This document shows, one piece after another, positions 8,504-16,151 of a stretch of 64,000 bases of DNA; within the stretch, counting starts at the first letter, position 1; every line of letters starts with the position of its first letter. The translations under genes and the position numbers were made by a program. Below the pieces are notes generated by a model. The model saw only the letters and a list, made by a program, of their open reading frames with translations. It did no database searches and had not been told where the DNA came from. This DNA is from Methanolobus mangrovi (GTDB lineage: Archaea > Halobacteriota > Methanosarcinia > Methanosarcinales > Methanosarcinaceae): the NCBI RefSeq assembly GCF_031312535.1, contig NZ_CP133594.1, positions 1,550,001 to 1,614,000 on the forward strand, written 5' to 3'.

Positions 8504-9445
8504 TCACAGGAGACCGGTTGTTTCATCCATGCCAAGCATGATGTTCATGTTCTGTATGGCTGCACCTGATGCACCTTTCCCGAGATTGTCCAGACGGGAG
8601 ATCACCTGTATCTGGTCCTCGTTGCCGTAAATGTAGAGGTCAAGATAGTTGGTATCATTGCTCCCCTGCACATCAAAGGCATTGTCCACCAGATCATCCG
8701 CCTCATCCGCTTTATGAACGCGGATGAAAATGGAATCCTTGTAGTATTCCTGATAAAGCTCATACAGGTCGTTCTTTGTAACGGAACTTCCCAGATCCTT
8801 AACAGACAAAGGTAATGTTGCTGCAAGTCCTCTTGGGAAATTAGAAACCACTGGCATAAGAATTGGTTTCACATTCAGGCCCGAATGGACCATAATCTCA
8901 GGCACATGCTTATGGGTCAGGCCAAGAGCATACTGCCTCGGAGCTTTGTAGGCTCTCTCTTCTGTGGTCTCATATGTTTGTATCATCTGTTTTCCGCCAC
9001 CGGTATATCCGGTGATCGAGAACAATGGAACCATTGTATCTCTGGAGATGATACCTTCCTCCACCAGCGGATAAAGAGCTACAATGGAAGCCGTGGCATG
9101 ACAGCCCGGATTGGATAACCTGCTTGCTCCAACAATCTTCTCCCTGTGTCCGGCAGAAAGTTCAGGCAATCCGTAAGCCCATGCTTCATTTATACGATTC
9201 GCAGTGGATGCATCGATGATCTTTGTATCCGGATTGGTGATCAGACCCACCGTATCCTCGACCGCTTCATCCGGCAGGCACAGGAATACCAGGTCCGCCT
9301 CGTTGAGCAGTTTTGTCCTCAATTCCCTGTTGTGACGCTCCTCATATGGAATCTCAAGGATCTCAACCTGTGGATGTTTTGCCAGGCGTTCATTTACCAG
9401 TAAGCCGGTCGTTCCGTGTTGACCATCTACGTATATCTTGTACAT
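8504..9445 (-). CDS. argC: N-acetyl-gamma-glutamyl-phosphate reductase, short (type 2) form
   Basis: Third step of arginine synthesis: NADPH-dependent reduction of N-acetylglutamyl phosphate. The 313-residue protein has the short-form signatures DGQHGTTGL at the N-terminus, SNPGCHATAS with catalytic Cys about 115, ITGYTGGGKQMI, LTHKHVPE and RLDNLGKGASGAAIQNMN near the C-terminus. These resemble the type 2 ArgC known from proteobacteria rather than the longer type 1 form usual in archaea (recalled family knowledge). ATG 9445 is preceded by GAGG; the TTG at 9457 is less likely. It follows argJ after 26 nt, so the two are in one operon. Confidence 0.93.
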   Translation of the reverse strand: MYKIYVDGQHGTTGLLVNERLAKHPQVEILEIPYEERHNRELRTKLLNEADLVFLCLPDEAVEDTVGLITNPDTKIIDASTANRINEAWAYGLPELSAGHREKIVGASRLSNPGCHATASIVALYPLVEEGIISRDTMVPLFSITGYTGGGKQMIQTYETTEERAYKAPRQYALGLTHKHVPEIMVHSGLNVKPILMPVVSNFPRGLAATLPLSVKDLGSSVTKNDLYELYQEYYKDSIFIRVHKADEADDLVDNAFDVQGSNDTNYLDLYIYGNEDQIQVISRLDNLGKGASGAAIQNMNIMLGMDETTGLL

Positions 9446-9471
9446 TATCTTCCTCAAATGATCAATAAATA

Positions 9472-10656
9472 TCAGGTTGTATACTCAGCATTGATCCTGA
9501 CATAATCGTATGTCAGGTCACAACCCCATGCAGTGGCACCCTCATGTCCCATGCCGAGATCGGTTATGATGACTACCTCATCCTGAGACATGATGGACTT
9601 TAGCTGTGACAATGCTTCCTCGTCGTTTCGGACCACTTTGCCGTCTTTTACCAGTTCCACGACCTCGGTACTGGCAGAGAAGGACAGGGATATCTTTGTC
9701 TGGTCCATGTCAGCACCTGAATATCCGGCTGCTACTACGATACGGCCCCAGTTAGGATCCTGACCGAAGATGGCGGACTTGACAAGAGGGGAGCGGACTA
9801 TCGCTTTGGCTACAAGACGGGCATCCTCTGCTGTGGCTGCACCGGTGACTTTGGATTCGATTAACTTGGTGGCACCTTCGCCGTCAATGGCTATCATCTT
9901 TGCAAGTTCGGTAAGAACCAGATCAAGACCAGCCTGTAGGTCGGAGATTTCCGGATGGATGCCGGACTGACCGGTAGCTGTTACCAGAACCATGTCGTTG
10001 GTGCTTGTGTCACCATCAACCACTATCATGTTGAAACTCTTGTCCACTGAAGCGGTAAGGCATGACTGTAACATCTCTGAAGGGACGTCTGCATCGGTGT
10101 ACACAAAGGAAAGCATGGTGCCCATATTAGGTTCTATCATACCTGAACCCTTGGCGATTCCTGCTATGCGGATGCCACAGTCCATCTCGATGGCTATCTC
10201 CTTGGGAACGGTGTCAGTGGTCATGATGGCACGTGCTGCCTTCATGCTGGCATCGGCATCCTCACCCATGGAATCCAGAGCCTCGGCAAGATGGGAAGTT
10301 ATCCATCCGGTGTCAAGTTTGCGTCCGACAACACCTGTGGAAGCAACACCTATCAGTTCCTCGTCAACTCCTAATTTTGATGCAAGCGCAGATGCCATTA
10401 TTCTTGCATCAGCAAGACCCTGCACACCTGTGAAAGCATTTGCATTGCCGCTGTTAACGATAACCCCGGCAAGCCTTCCGGTTCCGTTGATATGTTCCCT
10501 GGTAACTACCAGTGGAGCTGCAATGACCTTGTTCCTGGTATAGGCTCCGGCAGCGTTTCCTTCTGCCTGTATGACTGCAATTCCCATCTTTCCGGGTTTA
10601 ATGCCACCGGCACGCACGCCTTTTACAGCACAGATACCGCCTTCAATGAATTTCAT
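9472..10656 (-). CDS. argJ: Glutamate N-acetyltransferase / ornithine acetyltransferase
   Basis: Transfers acetyl from N-acetylornithine to glutamate, recycling the acetyl group in arginine synthesis; some family members also use acetyl-CoA. The 394 residues include MTTDTVPK (about 145-152), the self-cleavage segment EPNMGTMLSF with the Thr nucleophile at about 180, and DGDTSTNDM. The residue before the Thr is Gly here. Family members are self-cleaved into alpha and beta chains. It sits between the CBS-protein gene (11 nt upstream) and argC (26 nt downstream), consistent with one transcript. Confidence 0.95.
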   Translation of the reverse strand: MKFIEGGICAVKGVRAGGIKPGKMGIAVIQAEGNAAGAYTRNKVIAAPLVVTREHINGTGRLAGVIVNSGNANAFTGVQGLADARIMASALASKLGVDEELIGVASTGVVGRKLDTGWITSHLAEALDSMGEDADASMKAARAIMTTDTVPKEIAIEMDCGIRIAGIAKGSGMIEPNMGTMLSFVYTDADVPSEMLQSCLTASVDKSFNMIVVDGDTSTNDMVLVTATGQSGIHPEISDLQAGLDLVLTELAKMIAIDGEGATKLIESKVTGAATAEDARLVAKAIVRSPLVKSAIFGQDPNWGRIVVAAGYSGADMDQTKISLSFSASTEVVELVKDGKVVRNDEEALSQLKSIMSQDEVVIITDLGMGHEGATAWGCDLTYDYVRINAEYTT

Positions 10657-10667
10657 AATATTCCTTC

Positions 10668-11135
10668 TTACAATTGTCCAAGACCGTAAATGATGTCCCC
10701 GCGTGTGATTATACCTACAAGTGTACCGTCCTCATACACTACAGGAAGGCGGTTTATCTTGTGTTTAGTGATAACTGCAGCTGCATCCTCGATGGAGGCA
10801 TCAGGACCTATTGCGTAAACGCTTTTTGTCATTATTTCCCTGATTGGTTTTGAACCCACATCCTCAAGCATGTTCTTGGTTTCTTCCCAGTTGAGCAGCT
10901 CGCGGATAGGAACTTCAATAACCTCGAACGGACTTGGCAACCAGAGTCCGCCATGTTCTGGAACTGTCAGCAACTTCAGGATATCTCCCTCGGATACAAT
11001 ACCGACTACCTTGCCCTCATCCACAACAGGAATACCACTGACACTTTTCTGTTTCATGAGTTGTGCTACCTCTCTTATCGGAGTATCCAGAGAGCAGGTA
11101 ACAACGTTCGGGTTCATTACATCTTTTACGTCCAT
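10668..11135 (-). CDS. CBS-domain pair protein
   Basis: A 155-residue protein made of two CBS domains (about 1-60 and 90-150), starting MDVKDVMNPNVVTC, with the typical GIPVVDEGKVVGIVSEGDIL and RLPVVYEDGTLVGIITRGDI. CBS pairs bind adenine nucleotides or S-adenosylmethionine and act as sensors; the ligand here is unknown. It is the first gene of the unit with argJ and argC, so a role in gauging energy state for arginine synthesis is possible but speculative. A TATA-like element, AATATTATAG on the minus strand, lies close upstream near 11150-11165. Confidence 0.9.
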   Translation of the reverse strand: MDVKDVMNPNVVTCSLDTPIREVAQLMKQKSVSGIPVVDEGKVVGIVSEGDILKLLTVPEHGGLWLPSPFEVIEVPIRELLNWEETKNMLEDVGSKPIREIMTKSVYAIGPDASIEDAAAVITKHKINRLPVVYEDGTLVGIITRGDIIYGLGQL

Positions 11136-11706
11136 GATTATACCTTACTTTACTATAATATTTCAGGATTTGCACCCTACGGGAAGGTTGCAGTGTGACC
11201 TTACCTCTTCTGAAGTACGATTCTGGAACTAAATGCCCAGAAATCCCCCGCCGGTGTATCCCATGCACCGATAATTCCTGCACTTATCATAGTTATCGAA
11301 TTATTATCAAATATAAGAAGGAGAAGTGATTGTATTGCTATAATGGTTACGCTTTGGTGGTGGAAAGAGATGGAAAGGAATTTTGCTGACCCCATATAGA
11401 TAAAAAGAAAATAAGATTTAGAACAATGTTCAGTAATAAAAAAAGATCCTTGCAAATCAGATGTCATTTCTGATAACGATATATTAGAATAATTGGTATA
11501 CGTTGAGAAAGGTATATTTTTATCCATCTGACTTTACTAGCTATTTTTCAATTTACAGATCAGTAGTAAGATTCAGCAATTAAGATTCCAAAAGTATATT
11601 GTTTTGAAAACAAAGTATGGGATATAAACAATATGTGCACATTCGTTTTATGTTATTTTGTGGGGATAACAAGGAAAGAAGGTTTTTGTCAGTTAGGGGG
11701 TTTGCC
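11136..11706. other. Intergenic stretch between the arg operon and a small membrane protein
   Basis: Holds the divergent control regions. A 15-nt palindrome TTGTTTTGAAAACAA lies at 11599-11613, and a plus-strand TATA-like GGGATATAAAC lies near 11620-11630, both upstream of the small gene at 11707. A GC-richer patch at 11170-11280 contains short hairpins (for example CGGTG/CACCG near 11254-11270). The one long minus-strand frame here does not look like a protein. Confidence 0.5.
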
Positions 11707-11889
11707 ATGAGATATGAAAAGATTTTCAAGAAAGAGTTTTCTCCAATAATTCCGGTAATGATATTAATCATATGTATATTATGGCTGATAACTAAATTTC
11801 AAATAATGAAAATCGATATTCCATGGTTTTCCATTATTTTAATAATTATTGGAATTATTGTAATCAAAGACATTTATAAAAAAACATAA
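11707..11889 (+). CDS. Small two-helix membrane protein, hypothetical
   Basis: A 60-residue frame starting MRYEKIFKKEF and ending IYKKT. It has a basic N-terminus, two hydrophobic segments (about 13-28 and 36-52) separated by a short polar turn, and a lysine tail: the form of a small integral membrane protein. AGGGGG lies about 6 nt before the ATG and decides this start over the longer in-frame Met at 11617. Similar small hypotheticals are common in methanogens, but I do not recognise a family. It stands alone beside the RNA-like region, and no function is inferred. Confidence 0.5.
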   Translation: MRYEKIFKKEFSPIIPVMILIICILWLITKFQIMKIDIPWFSIILIIIGIIVIKDIYKKT

Positions 11890-12139
11890 CGTTTTCTGTT
11901 CTACAGAGCAAGGTATTTTTTGAATAAATTAAACAAAAAAGAACAATACAAAAATTAAGTCGACACAGTGTGTTTTTGTATAACATTTTTGCATAATGTT
12001 TGTATCAAACAAAGTTATTGAAATAATATGACAATTATGTCCTATAGTTGTGTTTTTATTCAAATTATAATGGCATTGAAATTAATATTGACCTATTAAA
12101 TTAACAAAAGGTTATGTCATATATTATAAACTCATGGGA

Positions 12140-12265
12140 TATTGTAGGGTTTACTATATGGGAGTGGAACCTCATAAAACACCAGCTTTCGAGTTGATGT
12201 TTCAGCTTATAGCCTGATAAGGTAAGAATCTTATACCAACCAACCTTGTCTTCATCAGGCTATAA
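12140..12265 (+). ncRNA. Candidate structured RNA, copy 1
   Basis: A TATA-like CATATATTATA (12118-12128) would start transcription near 12145-12150. A G-rich box TGGGAGTGG (12159-12167) is followed after 8 nt by a hairpin, AACACCAGC (12178-12186) with GTTGATGTT (12193-12201), which pairs except for one C-A mismatch. A second perfect 12-bp stem, TTATAGCCTGAT (12207-12218) with ATCAGGCTATAA (12254-12265), follows. The first half is homologous to copy 2 at 12690. No start codon follows the G-rich box, so it is not an obvious small gene. Confidence 0.45.
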
Positions 12266-12424
12266 TTCTTATCCCTAGACGGACACTTTAACCTGCGTAG
12301 GAATATGTCTGGATTTCGTAATCTCTGTTAAAGGCATGGGTACCATACTTCTTGTATAAATGGAAATATTGTTGAATTTTTATAATAACGCTAATGCATA
12401 TATACTATAGTGATAATTAGGAGT

Positions 12425-12500
12425 TAAATCTGCGGGGGAACTATTTTCAAATAAATTACCCACTCCCACCAAACCCCACTCCCCAAATCCCCCGCACAAG
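12425..12500 (+). ncRNA. Candidate small RNA with C-rich loop
   Basis: A perfect 8-bp stem TGCGGGGG (12431-12438) / CCCCCGCA (12489-12496) closes a 50-nt loop whose second half is almost only C, A and T, with CCACTCCC occurring at 12460-12467 and 12476-12483. A TATA-like CATATATA (12397-12404) lies 25-30 nt upstream and T-rich sequence follows near 12525-12540. The loop could pair with G-rich ribosome binding sites or with the G-rich boxes of the flanking elements. Function is inference; the structure is visible. Confidence 0.45.
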
Positions 12501-12689
12501 ATTATAATTTTAATATTGGTATTCTTTTCTGTAAATTTTTGTGTGACTTATATAAGTACAAATCAAATAATATTAGCTATTGAAAATTATGCCATCGAAA
12601 TTTTTGCTGTCATTAAATATTCACTTCTATAGCCCTATTAAGAAACATTTATGTTATATGTCAAAAATTCATATATACACATAGAGTTT

Positions 12690-12767
12690 TTAATTATTGG
12701 GGTGGCATCATCTAAAACACCGGCATTAAAGCTGGTGTTCTCCTTTTCATCTAATATTTCATTAGAT
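12690..12767 (+). ncRNA. Candidate structured RNA, copy 2
   Basis: A TATA-like CATATATAC (12670-12678) would start transcription near the G-rich box TGGGGTGG (12698-12705). After 8 nt follows AAAACACCGGC and the hairpin AACACCGGC (12716-12724) / GCTGGTGTT (12731-12739), fully paired with one G-U, then CTCCTTTTC. A second small stem ATCTAAT (12749-12755) / ATTAGAT (12761-12767) follows. Order, spacing and loop length equal those of copy 1, and the stem differences preserve or improve pairing. Confidence 0.45.
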
Positions 12768-13086
12768 TGATATGTATATTAATTATACACTGTATATTAA
12801 TAATTCGTGGATAATGGTTTAGTATAATCGAATAATTTATTCTTCCTTTTTTGCGTAATTGACTCATAAAATACTTTGATAATTTAACACCTAAGTTCGG
12901 TTTTTTGAGCATACATAGATTCGCACCCTACCGTGCAACAGAGTTAATTTGAACAAAAAATATGCATTTTTAATTATGTAGAAGATTAACATAATCATCA
13001 AAATATGGATAAAGATATTTCTTTAGTAGTAGAGTCAGATTTCCCCAAAACAAAAAAACACATAATTATTCCAAAAATGAAAAACA

Positions 13087-13105
13087 GATGGTCAGCCAGA
13101 CCATC
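13087..13105 (-). terminator. Terminator hairpin of the secreted-protein gene
   Basis: GATGGTC (13087-13093) and GACCATC (13099-13105) form a perfect 7-bp stem with 5-nt loop. On the minus strand it is followed by TGTTTTTCATTTTTGG, about 16 nt after the stop at 13121. Confidence 0.65.
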
Positions 13106-13120
13106 CTTTAAATCAATCCA

Positions 13121-13579
13121 TCAAAATCCAAACAATGATGATACTTTCATTACCACATTTGCAACGGTGTATTTGACAGTATTTATAATACCCACAGGCT
13201 CTATCACAATCTCCCCATTGTCTTTTGCAGCAATGAACTCCGCCAGTGGGTCTGATGATCTGATTATGGTTCGTACTGTAGCTTCATTTGCTCCTACGAT
13301 CATCGTTGCGTCAAACTCTGTATCTTCATCGACTTCTTCAAAAGTGGTTACGTATGCGTCTTCTGTGATTGCTTTTATATATTTCTCTTCGCCATCATCA
13401 GTAACGATTACAAGCTTGATAACCTCATTTCCCAGAAGGGATTCAAGATAGGAAGGCACATATTCAGCGTACTGGTTGTATTCATTGACTTTGAGATTGA
13501 GATCATTGACTATGTCGGCACTTGCCACCGGCATAAGCATCGTTAGTAATAACATTAAAAAGACTGGTATTTTTTTCAT
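13121..13579 (-). CDS. Small secreted protein, hypothetical
   Basis: 152 residues starting MKKIPVFLMLLLTMLMPVASA, a clear signal peptide with likely cleavage after ASA. The mature part is acidic and about 130 residues long, with FDATMIVGANEATVRTII and a segment DPLAEFIAAKDNGEIVIE that is faintly like the end of SCP2-type lipid-binding domains (weak guess). The start is fixed by GGAGG 6 nt before the ATG; longer frames lack support. It is monocistronic, with a hairpin terminator beyond its stop. No function is assigned; it probably acts outside the membrane. Confidence 0.7.
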   Translation of the reverse strand: MKKIPVFLMLLLTMLMPVASADIVNDLNLKVNEYNQYAEYVPSYLESLLGNEVIKLVIVTDDGEEKYIKAITEDAYVTTFEEVDEDTEFDATMIVGANEATVRTIIRSSDPLAEFIAAKDNGEIVIEPVGIINTVKYTVANVVMKVSSLFGF

Positions 13580-13830
13580 CCACTTCCTCCATTTAGAATT
13601 TATCTTCAATAACATAGCTCTGCGAAAAAGTGATGCAGAGCAATTATGCAATTATGCAATCATTCAGGTATCCCCTAACCTCAAATATGACATGATTTTA
13701 ATTATAGTTTTTTGTATTTGCACCTAAAATAAATCGAATGTGATATTATTGAAATTGCCCATATATCTGATACTTTATCCTGATATCATAGAACACAAAA
13801 AGCATGATGCTAAAAAATAAACTCAAAAAA

Positions 13831-13849
13831 GATGGTCAACTGAACCATC
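13831..13849 (-). terminator. Terminator overlapping the ACR3 stop codon
   Basis: GATGGT (13831-13836) and ACCATC (13844-13849) pair around a 7-nt loop. On the minus strand it is followed by TTTTTTGAG. The TGA stop of the exporter gene (13836-13838) lies at the stem-loop junction, so the last codons also encode the terminator. It closely resembles the hairpin at 13087. Confidence 0.65.
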
Positions 13850-15017
13850 CCTCTGTCCTCAGACATATCCTGACAAGCATGAGCATCACAGGCACTTCTA
13901 TAAGAACTCCCACAACAGTTGCAAGAGCAGCACCGGATGAAAGTCCGAACAGTATGGTAGACGTGGCGATAGCCACCTCAAAATGGTTCGATGCCCCGAT
14001 CATTGCAGAGGGAGCAGCATCCTGATAGCTCAATTTAAGGAGCTTTGCAAGAACATATCCAAGTGTGAAGATGAACACCGTCTGAATGAAAAGCGGAACT
14101 GCTATCCACAGAATTGTCAGCGGCTGTGACAGTATGACCTCACCCTTGAAACTGAACAGCAGGACCAGTGTGATGAGAAGAGCCGTGATCGTGACCGGTG
14201 TCAGCAAATGGACAAAACTTGTCTTGAACCATTCCTCACCCTTTGTCCGGATTATCAGTTTCCTGGAAACATAACCCGCAGCCAGTGGAAGTGCCACATA
14301 TATACCGATTGACAGGGCCAGTGCCTGCCACGGAACAGGAAGTTTTCCAACTCCAAGCAGGAAACCTCCGAGAGGACCATAGAGGAAAAGCATCGTCAGG
14401 GAGTTTATCGCAACCATCACAAGCGTATGGCAGTCATTTCCACGTGCAAGATATCCCCATACAAGCACCATTGCAGTACATGGAGCAATTCCCAGAAGGA
14501 TACAACCTGCAAGGTAACTTCTCCACAATGGGACCTCCAGCATCTTGACACCATCCTGAAGAACAACGGTTCCTTCACCATAACTCGCACCTACGGGAAG
14601 GTCTAGTCCAAAAGGCATCTTCACAAGGTCTGTTGCTTCCGGTCCAATGAATCCGAGAAACAGAGTACCCAGGAAGAAAATGGATATCAGGTACATGGTG
14701 AACGGCTTGATAGCCCAGTTGATGAACAGTGTAAGCCCTACAGGTTTTATGTTCTGTCCGGCCTTGAGCACTTCACCGAAATCGATCTTCACCATGATAG
14801 GATACATCATGAAGAACAGACAGATAGCAATCGGAATTGAAACCACAGGTGCTTCATTAACATAAATTGACAGGCTGTCAAGATAAAGTGCAATGCCCGG
14901 TGCAAACCTTCCAAGCAGGATTCCACCGATGATACAGAGAATTACCCATACAGGAAGATATTTCTCAAAGAAAGCAAGACCCTGCGGCTGCTTTGTAATA
15001 CATGCTTTTGTTGCCAT
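13836..15017 (-). CDS. ACR3-family arsenite efflux transporter
   Basis: Integral membrane carrier of the ACR3 (BASS superfamily) type, which exports arsenite (and antimonite in some) with the proton-motive force. The 393 residues form about ten hydrophobic helices. The conserved Cys is in [12 protein letters not shown] (Cys180), and [11 protein letters not shown] and the [10 protein letters not shown] helix are typical. A longer than usual loop of about 40 residues (125-168) precedes that helix. ATG 15017 is preceded by GGGGAT; the longer frame upstream is not membrane-like and is rejected. No ArsR or arsenate reductase lies beside it; a TauE-family exporter is upstream on the same strand. 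Confidence 0.92.
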   Translation of the reverse strand: MATKACITKQPQGLAFFEKYLPVWVILCIIGGILLGRFAPGIALYLDSLSIYVNEAPVVSIPIAICLFFMMYPIMVKIDFGEVLKAGQNIKPVGLTLFINWAIKPFTMYLISIFFLGTLFLGFIGPEATDLVKMPFGLDLPVGASYGEGTVVLQDGVKMLEVPLWRSYLAGCILLGIAPCTAMVLVWGYLARGNDCHTLVMVAINSLTMLFLYGPLGGFLLGVGKLPVPWQALALSIGIYVALPLAAGYVSRKLIIRTKGEEWFKTSFVHLLTPVTITALLITLVLLFSFKGEVILSQPLTILWIAVPLFIQTVFIFTLGYVLAKLLKLSYQDAAPSAMIGASNHFEVAIATSTILFGLSSGAALATVVGVLIEVPVMLMLVRICLRTEGWFS

Positions 15018-15338
15018 AGAACTTATCCCCACTGACGTTCTTTTTGCGATGCCATGAATACGAAGTTGGCATATGTAGCTTTTTGACCCGAAACATTCCC
15101 TTTCAGAAATGTTTTTCAAATACATTTAAAATAATGAGTTTGAAATTTATAAGGGTTGTTCTAAATCCAAAAAGTGAAAAGTGAACGATTAAAGGAAAAG
15201 AATTCATCTTATTTGATAGACATATAAACTTTTTACTTTGTAGAAAGTATGCCATCAAAGACGTAGAAAAAGAATTAGAATTGATGCTGATTCTAAAATA
15301 CAGCATCATTCACTGAAAATTCCAAAGACATTGATCCA
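15018..15338. promoter_or_regulatory. Leader and promoter region of the ACR3 gene
   Basis: On the minus strand a TATA-like CCTTATAAATTT lies near 15146-15157, giving a leader of about 100 nt. Just inside it is an inverted repeat, AAACATT (15091-15097) with AATGTTT (15108-15114). The remainder up to the TauE-gene stop is AT-rich, with nothing else recognised. Confidence 0.4.
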
Positions 15339-16091
15339 TCACATCAATCCTGATACTATTTTCACAGCCATTATCCACAGGACCACACCAAACATCTGCT
15401 TGATAGTCTTTGATTTCATTTTACTGTGCATCAGGTGTGAACCTACCTGCCCTCCAATGAATGCAGCCAGAGCTGTGTAAGCCATAAGTGTCAAATCCAG
15501 ATGTCCTGTACCCAGATGACCGAAGAATCCTGAGAATGAAGAGAACAACACGATAAAAGCCGAAGTGGCTGAAGCACGTTTTGTCTCATAGCCCAGTGCG
15601 ATCAAAACAGGTACGATAAACACACCGCCACCTAGTCCGAGAAGTCCGGCGAAAACACCGATCACAAATCCAAGACATATGCCTATTATGAATCTCTTTT
15701 TCCCGCCTACAGACTCATTATTAGCCTCTGTGTCCTTATTTCCAGACAACAACATCCGTGCTCCCGCAAGTACCAACACAACGCTGAGTATCCACAGCAG
15801 TGTTCCAACAGAGACAAACTTTGTGAAATAAGCACCAATAGGAGCACCAACGGTAGAAGCCAATACAAACGGAGCTGCCATATGCAGATCGATCATTTTT
15901 TTCCTGTAGTATGTGATCGCTGCTGAGCTTGACGTTATACCATTAAGTAGCAATGCTGTGGGGATGGCTACCAGCATATCGATACCCAGCCAATAGAACA
16001 ATGGCACATATACCAGAGAACCACCAAGACCCAGCATTGAGAATATGATAGCCAGGAAAAAGATTATAACTGCAACAAAGATTGGGTCCAT
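15339..16091 (-). CDS. TauE/SafE-family anion exporter
   Basis: 250-residue membrane protein with about eight hydrophobic helices in two related halves. The half-repeat signatures are LGLGGSLVYVPLFYWLGI (about 20-37) and GLLGLGGGVFIVPVLIALGY (about 145-164), as in the TauE/SafE family. Family members move sulfite, sulfonates or other organic anions; substrate here is unknown. It begins MDPIFVAVIIFFLAI and ends KIVSGLM. It is 60 nt downstream of the FmdE gene on the same strand and may share its transcript, which could tie it to sulfur or metal handling, but this is only context. Confidence 0.88.
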   Translation of the reverse strand: MDPIFVAVIIFFLAIIFSMLGLGGSLVYVPLFYWLGIDMLVAIPTALLLNGITSSSAAITYYRKKMIDLHMAAPFVLASTVGAPIGAYFTKFVSVGTLLWILSVVLVLAGARMLLSGNKDTEANNESVGGKKRFIIGICLGFVIGVFAGLLGLGGGVFIVPVLIALGYETKRASATSAFIVLFSSFSGFFGHLGTGHLDLTLMAYTALAAFIGGQVGSHLMHSKMKSKTIKQMFGVVLWIMAVKIVSGLM

Positions 16092-16151
16092 TTGTACCAG
16101 TCCTGATGTTTAAAAATACAGGAGGAATAAAGAAAAGTGGTGCTATTGCAC

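Larger units (their letters stand above)
12091..12739 (+). repeat. Duplicated unit (12091-12201 and 12633-12739)
   Basis: Both copies begin CCTATTAA, continue with an AACA and a GTTAT..GTCA block and a TATA-like run, and then show the same G-rich box, spacer and AAAACACC hairpin. CCTATTAA to AAAACACC is 84 nt in copy 1 and 80 nt in copy 2. The similarity thus covers the promoter-like part as well as the hairpin, as expected for a duplicated transcription unit. Confidence 0.5.
11890..13120. other. Gene-free AT-rich region with structured elements
   Basis: No convincing protein gene on either strand over 1.2 kb. Against an AT-rich background it holds several compact GC-rich or self-complementary blocks, each annotated separately: a duplicated unit (12091-12201 and 12633-12739), a 12-bp stem-loop (12207-12265), a C-rich stem-loop (12431-12496), a second small stem (12749-12767) and a terminator hairpin (13087-13105). 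In AT-rich archaea such islands often mark non-coding RNAs. Confidence 0.5.

Noticed and set aside
11201-11527. 108-residue minus-strand frame in the intergenic region
   Set aside because: Irregular composition, no ribosome site, ends within the arg-operon promoter region; no recognisable domain.
12150-12220. Small gene behind the G-rich box of copy 1
   Set aside because: No ATG, GTG or TTG at a suitable distance in either copy; the two copies differ in ways that keep pairing rather than a reading frame.
12141-12935. Complementarity of GTAGGGT (12144-12150) to ACCCTAC at 12927 and 11174
   Set aside because: Only 7 nt and present by chance at this length; not used as evidence for RNA pairing.
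13005-13451. 148-residue plus-strand frame opposite the secreted-protein gene
   Set aside because: Overlaps the minus-strand gene, which has a signal peptide and a perfect ribosome site; the plus frame is Ser/Thr/Ile-rich and has no ribosome site.
11170-14605. Near-match of GCACCCTACGGGAAGGT at 11171 with a sequence in the ACR3 gene near 14586
   Set aside because: One site is within conserved coding sequence and a match of this length with an indel is expected by chance in 64 kb.
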